From KK5 sp034043675 (GTDB lineage Bacteria; Pseudomonadota; Gammaproteobacteria; Burkholderiales; Burkholderiaceae_C): a stretch of DNA of 64,000 bases. The position numbers were made by a program, and so were the translations under genes. A model generated the notes under the pieces. That model did no database searches. It had not been told where the DNA came from and saw only the letters and a list, made by a program, of their open reading frames with translations. Position 1 is the first letter of the stretch. Each line of letters opens with the position of its first letter. Positions 25,359-33,962 of the stretch are shown here, piece by piece. The stretch lies in assembly GCF_034043675.1 (NCBI RefSeq), contig NZ_JAXCLA010000009.1:366474-430473 (forward strand), written 5' to 3'.

Positions 25359-26345
25359 TTATGCGGGCCACAGGTCGGCGAGGCCGGGGTTGGTCGAGGT
25401 GATGAACTTGCGCAGCAGGGCCTTCAGCAGCAGGCCGTCGTCGCCGCCCATGCGGGCGAGCAGGTCCGACTCGCGCGACTTGGCGGCGGCCAGCAGGAGG
25501 ACGGAGCGTGTGCGGCCCGAGTCGCTCAGGCGGTACAGCGGCGGCCCGCCGGCCGAGCCGGCGATGGCGACCCAGCCCTGGGCGAGCAGCGTGTAGAGGA
25601 GGGGCTCGCAGGAAGCGTCGAGCACGTAGGAGAGCGCGGCATCGAGGCTGGCGGCGGTGACGCCGTCCTGCACCGTCAGCGCCGCGATGACGATCCATTC
25701 CGCTTCGCTCAGGCCCTCTGCCCGCACCAGCTCGCGCAGGCCGGCGTGGCTCTGGTAATGCGCGCGGCCGAGCAGGTAGCCGAGCATGTCGTCGTTGAGC
25801 CCTCCCGCGACCCGGGCGCTGCGCGTCTGCGGCAGCGAGCGGTCGTGTTCGGTGGCCCTGGCGTAGCGGCCGGCATGGAAGACCAGCGGCGAACGGGCGC
25901 TGCGCTCGAAGGCGATGACCTCGCCCACGATGATGACGTGGTCGCCGCCCTCGTAGCGGAAGCTCGTGCGGCATTCGAAGCGGGCGGCGCAGCTTTGCAG
26001 CAGCGGTACTCCTGAACTCTCCGCGGACACGACGTGAAGCCCGGCGAACTTGTCCTCGCCCGCTCGGGCGAACACGTCCGACAGCGCCTGCTGCTCGGCC
26101 GCCAGCACATGCACCGCCCAGTGCTCGGTGTCCATGAACACCGGCAGGCTGCGCGAGCTCTTGGCCAGGCTCCAGAGCACCATCGGCGGATCAAGCGAGA
26201 CCGAGTTGAAGCTGTTCGCGGTGAGACCCACCGGCGTCCCGTCGCCCGAGCGCGCGGTGATGACCGTCACGCCGGTGGCGAAGGAGCCCAGCGCGGCGCG
26301 AAAGGCCTTCGGGTCGTGGTTCCCACTCCGCAGCACCGCGTCCAT
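25359..26345 (-). CDS. Flavin reductase of a two-component monooxygenase, with C-terminal MarR-like domain
   Basis: A 328-residue protein. Residues about 1-165 are the split-barrel flavin reductase (FRALGSFATGVTVITARS-type start, TANSFNSVSLDPPMVLWSL, and CRTSFRYEGGDHVIIVGEV), which uses NAD(P)H to make reduced FMN or FAD. Residues about 195-320 (AHYQSHAGLRELVRAEGLSEAEW and LLYTLLAQGWVAI) look like a winged-helix MarR-type domain. The reductase C1 of Acinetobacter p-hydroxyphenylacetate hydroxylase has the same architecture, and there the extra domain senses the aromatic substrate. The partner oxygenase is very likely the 402-residue protein at 31577 in the same operon. Confidence 0.9.
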   Translation of the reverse strand: MDAVLRSGNHDPKAFRAALGSFATGVTVITARSGDGTPVGLTANSFNSVSLDPPMVLWSLAKSSRSLPVFMDTEHWAVHVLAAEQQALSDVFARAGEDKFAGLHVVSAESSGVPLLQSCAARFECRTSFRYEGGDHVIIVGEVIAFERSARSPLVFHAGRYARATEHDRSLPQTRSARVAGGLNDDMLGYLLGRAHYQSHAGLRELVRAEGLSEAEWIVIAALTVQDGVTAASLDAALSYVLDASCEPLLYTLLAQGWVAIAGSAGGPPLYRLSDSGRTRSVLLLAAAKSRESDLLARMGGDDGLLLKALLRKFITSTNPGLADLWPA

Positions 26346-26349
26346 CCGC

Positions 26350-26703
26350 TCAGCCCTGGTTGATGAAGTAGCGGACGGCCAGGCGGCCCGGCGTCCTGAA
26401 GTCGTACAGCTCGATCGTCTCGATGGCGATCGCCGTGCCGCGCACCTTGTTGCGGTTGTGGCAGGCCGCCTCGAGGCCGTTGACGACCAGCAGCACCTCC
26501 TCGATCTCGATCTTGGCGCTCTGCTGGGCCCACATGCCTTCGAGCACCGGCCAGCCATCGCCGGCCGGCCCGCGGCCGACATACTCGATCTGCAGGCCGT
26601 CAGGCGCCGCCTGTCGATAGGCGCCGAGGAAGCCGTCCTTGTCGTCCGCATTCCAGGCCTGCACCTGGGCATGGAGAAAGGCCTGGATGGTGGATGCGTC
26701 CAT
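26350..26703 (-). CDS. NTF2-like protein, paralogue B
   Basis: A 117-residue NTF2-fold protein, short for the family and paralogous to 24932-25348. Typical stretches are QVQAWNADDKDGFLGAYR and ELYDFRTPGRLAVRYFINQG. It lies five bases before the flavin reductase start and six bases after the P450 stop, so it is tightly coupled to redox enzymes. A role as isomerase or hydratase of a hydroxylated ring product is plausible but unproven. Confidence 0.88.
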   Translation of the reverse strand: MDASTIQAFLHAQVQAWNADDKDGFLGAYRQAAPDGLQIEYVGRGPAGDGWPVLEGMWAQQSAKIEIEEVLLVVNGLEAACHNRNKVRGTAIAIETIELYDFRTPGRLAVRYFINQG

Positions 26704-26708
26704 GGCGT

Positions 26709-28010
26709 TCAGTCCCAGATGACGTGGATGTTCTTGGCGCCGCGCAGCATGGCGCCCTCGATGACCGGCGGGGCCTGGGTCGGATCGACGCGCAGGTTTG
26801 GCAGCAGGTCCAGCACCGCATTGACCGCGCAGACGATCTCCACCTTGGCGACGAACTGGCCGATGCACATGTGCGCGCCGAAGCCGAAGCCGAAGGAGGG
26901 CTTCTGGCGGCGATCGACGTCGAACACATCGGGGTTCTCGAACACCGTCTCGTCCCGGTTGGCCGAGGCCACCATGCACTGGACGAAGCTGCCCTTCTCG
27001 ATCTTCACGCCGCCGATTTCCATGTCCTTTGCGGCCTCGCGGACCTTGAAGGTGGACACCGGCTCGAAACGGACCGTCTCGTCGATGATCTTGTTGAGCA
27101 GCGAGCGATCGGCCATCAGGCGGGCCATCAACTCCGGCTTGGTCAGCAGCATCGTCATCACGGCGCTGAAGGTGCGGGTGGTCGTCTCGGTGGCGGCGGG
27201 CAGCAACGAGCGGACGAAGGTCGTGACCTCGTGATCGTCGAGTCTGCGGCCCTCATATTCGGCGCGGATCAGGCGGCTGATCAGGTCGTCGCCGGTGGCG
27301 CCCTCGGCGCGGCGCTGCTGCACGACGCCCTTGATCGAGTCATACAGGCCCTTCAGCGCGATGCCGGCCTGACGGCGGGCCTCGTCGATCTTGGTCGGGT
27401 CGATGATGTTGGCGCCCAGGATCGCCAGGCCCCAGGTGGCGTACTGTCGGTAGGTCTCCTTGTCTTCCGGGAAACCCATCACGGCATAGATCGCGCGGAT
27501 CGGGAAGTTGAGGCCGAAGCCCGCCAGGTCGGCCTTCTTGTTCGCCACCAGCGGTGCGATGAACTCCTCGCGCATGATTCGGTCCAGCGCCGGCTTCCAT
27601 TTGTTGACCGTTTCCGGCATGAAGGCCGGTTGCAGCATCGCTCGCACATTGCGGTGCTGCTGGCCGTCCATGGCCAGGATGATCAGGCCGTCGAACACGG
27701 CGCCCAGGCCTTCGGCGATGAAGCCGTTGGTGTAGTTGGTCGGATCCTTCAGTACGTTCAGCACGTCCTGGTACTTGAAGACGGCCACCGTCTTGCGGGT
27801 CTTCATCTTCATGCCGGCATTGGTCGGCACGCCGAACTTGCCGATGAAGTCGCCCTCCCAGACCGGCGAGTTCTGGCGCATCTCGCGGCACAGCGCGTAG
27901 ATGTCGGCACCGGTGCCCTGGTAGGCCTCTGAGACCGACGAGTACACACTCTCCAGCTTCTGTTCGTTCGATTGCTGTGTTGCGGCTTCGGTGTGGCTTG
28001 TCATGGTCAT
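26709..28010 (-). CDS. Cytochrome P450
   Basis: A 433-residue soluble bacterial P450 that would hydroxylate an unactivated carbon using O2 and two electrons. The heme ligand loop is FGFGFGAHMCIGQF with the conserved Cys. The K-helix ExxR is ETVR, and the I-helix oxygen-activation segment reads LLPAATETTTR, with Ala where Gly is usual. The start at 28010 overlaps the MFS stop by four bases. No reductase is adjacent; the 73-residue ferredoxin at 46180 is the natural electron donor candidate in the window. A hydroxyl introduced here could feed the SDRs and the kinase route. Confidence 0.95.
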   Translation of the reverse strand: MTMTSHTEAATQQSNEQKLESVYSSVSEAYQGTGADIYALCREMRQNSPVWEGDFIGKFGVPTNAGMKMKTRKTVAVFKYQDVLNVLKDPTNYTNGFIAEGLGAVFDGLIILAMDGQQHRNVRAMLQPAFMPETVNKWKPALDRIMREEFIAPLVANKKADLAGFGLNFPIRAIYAVMGFPEDKETYRQYATWGLAILGANIIDPTKIDEARRQAGIALKGLYDSIKGVVQQRRAEGATGDDLISRLIRAEYEGRRLDDHEVTTFVRSLLPAATETTTRTFSAVMTMLLTKPELMARLMADRSLLNKIIDETVRFEPVSTFKVREAAKDMEIGGVKIEKGSFVQCMVASANRDETVFENPDVFDVDRRQKPSFGFGFGAHMCIGQFVAKVEIVCAVNAVLDLLPNLRVDPTQAPPVIEGAMLRGAKNIHVIWD

Positions 28011-29263
28011 GTCTCCGTCTTGGAAAGGTCGGGGTAACGCCCCAGGGTGAGCAACAGTGCGGGGCCGAGGACGCATGCGCCGCCGCAGAGCATGAATAGG
28101 GGGTGGTAGCCGCTGGCCTTCAGCAGCGCGCCGAAGGCGAAGGGCGAAACGGCCGAGCCGATAGTGACCAGGCCCAGGTGCATGCCGAACAGGCGGCCGT
28201 AGTCGCGAAGCCCGAAGTAGCGCGAGACGAGGTAGGCCGCGATGTCGAACTCGGCGCCGGCGCCCACGCCGCACAGTGCGACTGCGGCGATCAGCAGGGC
28301 CAGCGGGGTCTGCGCATCGGCGCTGAGCAGCAGCGCGCAGCCGAGGGCCGGCATCGCGAGCACGACCGCCGCGACGCCCGGCGCCCAGAAGCGGTCGATC
28401 AGCGCGCCCACGAAGATGCGCCCCGCGATCAGCGCCACGCCGAAGCTGCTGAAGATGCCGGCCGCGGTGGCGGCGCGGAAGCCCAGGCCGCGCAGCATGG
28501 GCACGGTGTTGGCGGTCAGCCCGTAAAGTGCGGAGACCACCAGCGCCAGCGCGATATTGCAGGTCCAGAAGCTGCGGCTTCGCACGGCCTGCCGCCATGG
28601 GATGCCGTCGACCTTGGCCGTTAGGGTCTTGTGCGTAGACACGCCCTGCGCGGGCAGGCTGCGCCAGGCCGTGCTCAGCCAGAACAGCAGCACCAGGCCG
28701 CCGAGGCTCAGGTATCCAGCCTGCCAGCCCCAGCGCGCGACGGCTGCGCTCAGCAGCGGGGGCAGCGCGGCCGCGGCCAGGCCGGTGCCGCACAGCACCA
28801 GCGACAGGGCGAGTCCGCGATGGCGCTCGAAGCGCAGGTTGACGATGTGGGTCCAGGTCACCGGGGTGGTGCCGATGCCGATGAAGGGCAGCAGGAAGTA
28901 GCCGAGGTAGAGCCAGCCGATGGCGCTCGAGGCCTGCGTCAACGAGGCGAAGGCCAGCACCAGCGCGAGCATGGAGACGCCGGTCACCGCGCGCATGCCG
29001 TAGCGCCCATTGAGCCAGCCGACGAAGTTGACTGAGACCGCCCCGCCTGCCGCGAGGAAACTGACCAGCAGCTGCAGGTCCGCCTTGCTCCAGCCCAGCG
29101 CGTCGCTCAAGGGCACGATCAGCGTGCCCAGGCTGTAGATCAGCAGCGCGCTGACGCTGGTAGCCACGCCTGCCAGGGCCAGCAGCAGCGTCGGCCAGCC
29201 GGTGCGGAACTCGCTAACTCCGAGATTCGGCGCAACCGCTGCGCTGATGGTGTGTGTGGTCAT
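28007..29263 (-). CDS. MFS transporter, OFA/MCT-like (copy 2)
   Basis: A 418-residue twelve-helix major facilitator, closely similar over its length to the copy at 20738-21982. Shared segments include SLGTLIVPLSDALGWSKADLQ, AVRSRSFWTCNIALALVVSA, RFWAPGVAAVVLAMPALGC and YFGLRDYGRLFGMHLG. The family imports organic acids. Two related carriers in one operon suggest two related substrates or uptake and efflux of the same one. It overlaps the flavoprotein upstream and the P450 downstream by four bases each. Confidence 0.93.
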   Translation of the reverse strand: MTTHTISAAVAPNLGVSEFRTGWPTLLLALAGVATSVSALLIYSLGTLIVPLSDALGWSKADLQLLVSFLAAGGAVSVNFVGWLNGRYGMRAVTGVSMLALVLAFASLTQASSAIGWLYLGYFLLPFIGIGTTPVTWTHIVNLRFERHRGLALSLVLCGTGLAAAALPPLLSAAVARWGWQAGYLSLGGLVLLFWLSTAWRSLPAQGVSTHKTLTAKVDGIPWRQAVRSRSFWTCNIALALVVSALYGLTANTVPMLRGLGFRAATAAGIFSSFGVALIAGRIFVGALIDRFWAPGVAAVVLAMPALGCALLLSADAQTPLALLIAAVALCGVGAGAEFDIAAYLVSRYFGLRDYGRLFGMHLGLVTIGSAVSPFAFGALLKASGYHPLFMLCGGACVLGPALLLTLGRYPDLSKTET

Positions 29264-30843
29264 TTGCCGAGGAAGCGCTTCACGCGCGCCGCTGCGATGC
29301 GGCCAGGCAGGCCGTTGATGCCGCCGCCCGGGTGGATGCCGGCGCCGCCGAAGAACAGGCCCGCCACCGGCAGCGTCTCGCCGCCCAGGCCGAAGGCCGG
29401 TCGCATGCCGCCGGAGCGAGTCGTGCCAGTGTCGATGTGGACGACGCAGCCGTTGTGCACGTTCAGCCGCTTGGCCAGGTCCGGCGAGGCCTCGACCCGG
29501 CGACCGATCTCCTGGTCCTTCAGCCCGTCCATGTACTCGCTGGCCTGGTCGATCACTTGCTGGCCCACGCGGCTGCGGATCGCGTCCCAACCTTCGGCGG
29601 GCTTGACCGGCATCGCCACCGGATAGAGGTAGGCGATGTCCTGACCCGCCGGCGCCTGTGACGGGTCGACCGCGCTCGGCAGCGTGTTCCACATATAGGG
29701 CAGGGTGGGCACCTCGCCGCGCGCCGCGGCGCGGAAGTTCTCGAGCACCGCTTCGGTCGTGCCGATCAGCAGCACGCACTTGCGCAAGTCCAGCCCGTCG
29801 CTGCGCATCGCCTGGTGGCGCTTGACGCTGACCTGGCCGCGCAGCGCCACGTCCACCTTCAGCGGTGCGCCGCCATGGGCATTGGCCGGGGCGAGCGCCA
29901 CGCGCACCATCGCACGCCGGTCCAGGGCGCCGGGGGTGACGATGTCGAAGGCGTTCTTCGGATGGATGCTGGCCACCACGGCCTTGGCGTTCAACACGCG
30001 GCCGTCCTTCAGCCGCACGCCGGTGGCCTTGCCGCCCTGGGCGATGATCTCGGCCGCGGGCGCGTTGAGCAGGATCGTCCCGCCTAGCTCTTCCAGCCGT
30101 GCGGCCAGGGCATTGCTCAGTTGCTGCATGCCGCCCACCACGCGGCCTACCCCGGTGCGCAGCAGGAAGCCCAGCAGCGCGAAGTAGACGCCGGTGCCTT
30201 CGTTGGTGATCGGGCCCGCGGCGCCGAGCAGGCAGCACAGCGCCGACTGGGTGATCGGGTGCTCGAAGCGCTCCATGATCACCTGGTAGGCCGGGCTGCC
30301 GAGCATGCCCATGATCTCGGGTTTCAGGTGCTTGTTGCGCAGCAGCGCCTTCAGCGCCTGGAACTTCGCGCCCCAGTTCTTCAGCGCCGGGTCCACGCGC
30401 ATCATCGGGATCGCCATGTCGATGAAGGCGTTGACGATCTTCATGAACGCGATGAACTCGGCGGCGTCCGGCTCCGAGAAGCGGCGGATCTCGGCTGCGG
30501 TCTTGTCTACGTCGCGCCAGAAGGCCAGCGACTGGCCGTCAGGGTGCAGGTAGACGTAGCCCGGCGTCATCTCCACGTGCTTGAAGCCGTGGCGCGCCAG
30601 GTCCAGTTCCTCCGGCATCATCGGATGGACCCGCAGCGACATCAGGTCCAACGCGCAGGGGTGCACCAGGTGCTGCGGCGCCTCGGGGATCAGGTAGCCC
30701 GATGAACACATGCCGCCGACCTTCTCCAGCGCCTCGGTCACTACCACCTTTTTGCCGGCCATCGCCAGGTAGCAGGCGCAGGCCAGGCCGTTGTGGCCGC
30801 CGCCGACGACGACCACGTCGTATGTTGATGTTGTCTCGCTCAT
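29260..30843 (-). CDS. FAD-dependent oxidoreductase, phytoene desaturase/PYROXD2-like
   Basis: A 527-residue flavoprotein of the amine oxidase/phytoene dehydrogenase superfamily. The N-terminal FAD-binding motif is VVVVGGGHNGLACACYLAMAG (about residues 10-30), followed by TEALEKVGGMC. The C-terminal FAD motif is FFGGAGIHPGGGINGLPGRIAA. Members desaturate or isomerise hydrophobic polyenes and terpenoids, and many have unknown substrates. Here it would introduce a double bond into a bulky hydrophobic intermediate. It follows the TetR gene by 36 bases and overlaps the MFS gene by four. Confidence 0.92.
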   Translation of the reverse strand: MSETTSTYDVVVVGGGHNGLACACYLAMAGKKVVVTEALEKVGGMCSSGYLIPEAPQHLVHPCALDLMSLRVHPMMPEELDLARHGFKHVEMTPGYVYLHPDGQSLAFWRDVDKTAAEIRRFSEPDAAEFIAFMKIVNAFIDMAIPMMRVDPALKNWGAKFQALKALLRNKHLKPEIMGMLGSPAYQVIMERFEHPITQSALCCLLGAAGPITNEGTGVYFALLGFLLRTGVGRVVGGMQQLSNALAARLEELGGTILLNAPAAEIIAQGGKATGVRLKDGRVLNAKAVVASIHPKNAFDIVTPGALDRRAMVRVALAPANAHGGAPLKVDVALRGQVSVKRHQAMRSDGLDLRKCVLLIGTTEAVLENFRAAARGEVPTLPYMWNTLPSAVDPSQAPAGQDIAYLYPVAMPVKPAEGWDAIRSRVGQQVIDQASEYMDGLKDQEIGRRVEASPDLAKRLNVHNGCVVHIDTGTTRSGGMRPAFGLGGETLPVAGLFFGGAGIHPGGGINGLPGRIAAARVKRFLGK

Positions 30844-30879
30844 GGAATCCTTGTGCTTCTTCTCGAATGGAGTCTTGTC

Positions 30880-31575
30880 TCAGATGCTGCCGACCGGTCT
30901 CCACCAGTGCAGCCGGTCCGACACCTGTTGGAGGTGCTCCCAGGCGGCGGTGACGGCGGCCTTGGCTTGAGGGCGGGACAGACCCAGGCCCAGCATCACC
31001 AACGTCGCGGTCTCGCGGATGTAGGCGCCGTCCAGCACGCCGGTTTGCAGGATCCGCCGCGCGCCTTCGAGGCTGACGCCGACGACCAGGTCCACCGCGG
31101 CCTCCAGCGACTCGAACTGCACCTGGCCGCGCTGCCTGGCCTCCTCGAGCCCGCGCTTGACGATCACGCTGCGTGGGTCCTCGCCGTCAAGGAACTCGAT
31201 GAAGTCGACGCGCGAGATGAAGGCCGCGTGCCGCGGCTCCATGGCCGCGCGAGCCAGCGCCATCAGCGGTCCTGCAGCCATCCGCACGGCGTAGTCCTCG
31301 ACGCCGGTGAACAGCGCCTCGTAGCTCGACAGCATCTCGCCCGCCATGCTGCGTCCGATCTCGGCGCGCACCTCGTCCAGCGAGTCGAAGTACTTGTAGA
31401 AACTGCCGCGCGAGACCTCAGCCACGCGGATCACGTCGTCGATCACCGGATGAAAGCCTGCGGGCGCCTGCAGATAGGCCTCCATCGTCGCGGCGATCAG
31501 GCGGGCATGCATGCGCTCGCGCTTCTCTGCTGCGGAACGGACGCGGAAGTCGTCGCCGGCGACGCTCGCTTCCAC
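30880..31575 (-). CDS. TetR-family regulator
   Basis: A repressor of about 231 residues. The helix-turn-helix is visible in FHPVIDDVIRVAEVSRGSFYKYF; the remainder is a helical effector domain. The start is uncertain. The GTG at 31575, two bases from the oxygenase stop and with AGG upstream, is used here; an earlier GTG at 31590 would overlap the oxygenase gene. Position directly after the first gene of the operon suggests that it regulates this operon from the 32.8 kb promoter. Confidence 0.88.
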   Translation of the reverse strand: MEASVAGDDFRVRSAAEKRERMHARLIAATMEAYLQAPAGFHPVIDDVIRVAEVSRGSFYKYFDSLDEVRAEIGRSMAGEMLSSYEALFTGVEDYAVRMAAGPLMALARAAMEPRHAAFISRVDFIEFLDGEDPRSVIVKRGLEEARQRGQVQFESLEAAVDLVVGVSLEGARRILQTGVLDGAYIRETATLVMLGLGLSRPQAKAAVTAAWEHLQQVSDRLHWWRPVGSI

Positions 31576-31576
31576 C

Positions 31577-32785
31577 TTAGGCAGCCTCACGGATATCGGG
31601 CAGCAGCGACAGGTTGGACGCCTGGCCCAGCAGCGCGCGGCCATAGAGTTCTGTGGACAGCATCGTGTTCAGCGCGGTGTGCCGCGAGCCGACGCTCAGG
31701 TCGCGCCACAGACGCTGCAAGGGGCTGCTGAGCGCGAAGGCACCGGGCCCGGCGATCTCCATCAGGCGCTCGCCGGCACGGCGCAGTTGGCGCATCGCGT
31801 AGCCGCAGTCCGCCTGGATGCGTGCTTTCTCGTAGCCGCTCAGCGGCTGGCTCTGCGCGGCCTCATCGATCATCGAGACGGCTCGTCGCACATGCAGCCA
31901 GGCCGAGTCGATCTCCAGCGCCGCCTCTCCGAGTTGGCCGACGAAGGTCTGCGAGTCCGCCTGCTTGCCGTACTGCCAGCCGATTGTCGGCCGCACGGGC
32001 ATGTTTGCCTTGACGATGTCCAGCATCGCGCCGGCCGCGCCGAGCATTGGGGACAGCACGCCCAGCGGGAACAGCGGTTCGACCGGCCAGCGGTCCCGCG
32101 GCTCCATCTCGGCCAGCGGACGGCTGCCGCGCAGCGCCGAGAAACGCAGCACCAGCGTCGACGGCACGAAGGCGTTCCTGGCCACGATGGTGTTGCTGCC
32201 CGATGCAGACAGGCCCGAGACATGCCAGGTGTCCTGGATCGCCACGTCCGGCCCGGCCAGCGGCAGGAAGGCGAAGCCCGCGTCGATCTGCTGTCCCTGG
32301 TCGTCGAGGATGCGGATGCCATTCAAAGCCCAGTCGGCATGCAGGCAGCCGGAGCCGTAGCCCCAGGCCCCGTCCACGATGTAACCGCCCTCGGCGCCGC
32401 GCGCGGTGCCGATCTGGCCGGCCACGCTGCACACCAGTTCATCGCCACGCTTGAAGACCAGGTCGCGGATGGCCGGAGGCATTGATGAAGCCGAACCCGT
32501 CACCCCCGACAGCAGCCCGAAGGCCCAGGCCGTGCCAGGGCAGCCGCGCGCTAGTTCAGCAACCGTCTCCACGTGGGTGATCAGCTTGTGCCCGACACCG
32601 CCGGCACGGCGGGCGAACATCATCTTGAACAGGCCTGCGTCACGCAGTGCCTGGATCACCACGGCGCTGGCGCAGCGCTGGCGCTCGGCGTTCTCGGCGT
32701 GCTTGGCCAGCAGAGGCGTCAGCGCGCGGGCAAGGGCGACGGGGTCGGAGAGGCGTTCCCGGGATCCAGGTGACGGCGTAGACAT
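31577..32785 (-). CDS. Flavin-dependent monooxygenase, oxygenase component (HsaA/HPAH-C2-like)
   Basis: A 402-residue protein with the acyl-CoA dehydrogenase fold, but with the signatures of group D flavin monooxygenases: LRDAGLFKMMFARRAGG, ARGCPGTAWAFGLL, WHVSGLSASGSNTIVARNAFVP and WRDLSVGSRHTALN, whose His corresponds to the catalytic His of this group. These enzymes hydroxylate phenols ortho to the hydroxyl to give catechols, as in HsaA (steroid ring A) or C2 of p-hydroxyphenylacetate hydroxylase. Reduced flavin would come from 25359-26345, and the catechol could be opened by the dioxygenase at 47195. It is the first gene of the 14-gene minus-strand operon. Confidence 0.92.
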   Translation of the reverse strand: MSTPSPGSRERLSDPVALARALTPLLAKHAENAERQRCASAVVIQALRDAGLFKMMFARRAGGVGHKLITHVETVAELARGCPGTAWAFGLLSGVTGSASSMPPAIRDLVFKRGDELVCSVAGQIGTARGAEGGYIVDGAWGYGSGCLHADWALNGIRILDDQGQQIDAGFAFLPLAGPDVAIQDTWHVSGLSASGSNTIVARNAFVPSTLVLRFSALRGSRPLAEMEPRDRWPVEPLFPLGVLSPMLGAAGAMLDIVKANMPVRPTIGWQYGKQADSQTFVGQLGEAALEIDSAWLHVRRAVSMIDEAAQSQPLSGYEKARIQADCGYAMRQLRRAGERLMEIAGPGAFALSSPLQRLWRDLSVGSRHTALNTMLSTELYGRALLGQASNLSLLPDIREAA

Positions 32786-32885
32786 ATGTATTCCTGAACA
32801 GATATGCTGATAGTGTCAAATACATAGACAGAGTGACATAAGTGTTTACTCTGATCGGACGACTGCTCAACCACGACCTACAGCG
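32786..32885. promoter_or_regulatory. Divergent promoter with three overlapping 25-bp dyads
   Basis: This AT-rich gap separates the oxygenase operon from the AraC gene. It holds TGAAC-N15-GTCAA (32795-32819, 8 of 10 arm positions of the shared dyad), TGTCA-N15-TGACA (32814-32838, perfect 5-base arms) and CAGAGT-N13-ACTCTG (32829-32853, perfect 6-base arms). All three span 25 bases. Inference: at least one regulator, perhaps the AraC or TetR protein, binds here. Confidence 0.5.
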
Positions 32886-33962
32886 ATGCAAGCTCAAGAC
32901 AGGCGCAGTACGGCGCCGCCGATACCGTCGGCGGCCTATGTCACGCGCACCGTGGCGCAGACCTACCTGCTCGTGGCGGAACGGCACGGCATGGGCGAGG
33001 CCGAATTCCTCGACCGCAGCGGCACCTGCCGGGCAGACATGGAGGGATGGAACGGCCGAGTCGCAGGCGCTGCGCACCGCAGGACGCTGCGCTTGTTCGA
33101 TGCCATGGGCATCGTGCCGCTGCCACAGGCCGATGGCGGCTTCGACGATCTGCATGCGTTCTATCCGGCGCTGATGACGTTGCTGGCCAGCAGCGGGACC
33201 TTGCGCGAAGCGCTGCGCAACTACGTGCAATACCTCCCGCAGGCAATGGGCAACTTCGACCGTCTCTCGATGAGGGAGGACGACGAGCGGGTGCAGCTGA
33301 CCGTTGAGCAGACCGATTCCGCTGGCCTGTCGAGCGCACCCGCGTTCGGCGTCCTGATGTTGGCCAGGAACATTGCCAGGCACTACGAAGCACGCGCGTC
33401 GACGCTCATCCGGGTTGAGGTGCTGGGGCGCCTGCCCGGCGCAGGCGCTGCGCTGAAGTCAGCGGCCGATTGCCATATCCTCGACGATGCCCCGCGCAAT
33501 ACCTGCCTGATCTCCGGCGCGGTGCTGGATCAGCCCTTCGAGTTCTACAACCCGCATGTCCAACGCTATGCGCGACAGCAGCTCGACCGGCAGTTCGAGG
33601 AGCTCCAGGCTTCGTTCAGCCTGTCCGCGCAGGTGCGCCTGCAACTGCGCCATTGCCTGCGGGCGCCGACGGAAGCTTCGCAGGAGGAGAACCTGCTGGC
33701 GCTGATGTGCGAGCGGCTCGGCATGTCGCGCTGGACACTGCGCCGCCGCCTGGCCTTCGAAGGTGCGTCCTTCGCGGCCTTGCTTGCTGCGCAGCGCCGT
33801 GACGAGCTGTGCCGGCTGCTGGCCCAGACCGAACTGTCGATCGCCGAGATCGGCGACCAGTTGGGCCTCTCGACGCCGGCTTCGGTGGCCAGATTCGCGC
33901 GGCGGCAGTTGGGCGTGACTGCTTCGGAATATCGGTTCCGCGTCCGCACGATGGGGATGTGA
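32886..33962 (+). CDS. AraC-family regulator with OruR/ArgR-type arabinose-binding domain
   Basis: A 358-residue regulator. The N-terminal 200 residues resemble the Arabinose_bd domain of OruR/MmsR-type regulators (SYVTRTVAQTYLLVAERHGM-like start, FYPALMTLLASSGTLREALR). The C-terminal AraC domain is visible in LALMCERLGMSRWTLRRRLAFEGASFAALL and LSIAEIGDQLGLSTPASVARFARRQLG. It is divergent from the monooxygenase operon and convergent with the tannase gene with no gap. The likely target is the 32.8 kb promoter, by position. Confidence 0.92.
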   Translation: MQAQDRRSTAPPIPSAAYVTRTVAQTYLLVAERHGMGEAEFLDRSGTCRADMEGWNGRVAGAAHRRTLRLFDAMGIVPLPQADGGFDDLHAFYPALMTLLASSGTLREALRNYVQYLPQAMGNFDRLSMREDDERVQLTVEQTDSAGLSSAPAFGVLMLARNIARHYEARASTLIRVEVLGRLPGAGAALKSAADCHILDDAPRNTCLISGAVLDQPFEFYNPHVQRYARQQLDRQFEELQASFSLSAQVRLQLRHCLRAPTEASQEENLLALMCERLGMSRWTLRRRLAFEGASFAALLAAQRRDELCRLLAQTELSIAEIGDQLGLSTPASVARFARRQLGVTASEYRFRVRTMGM

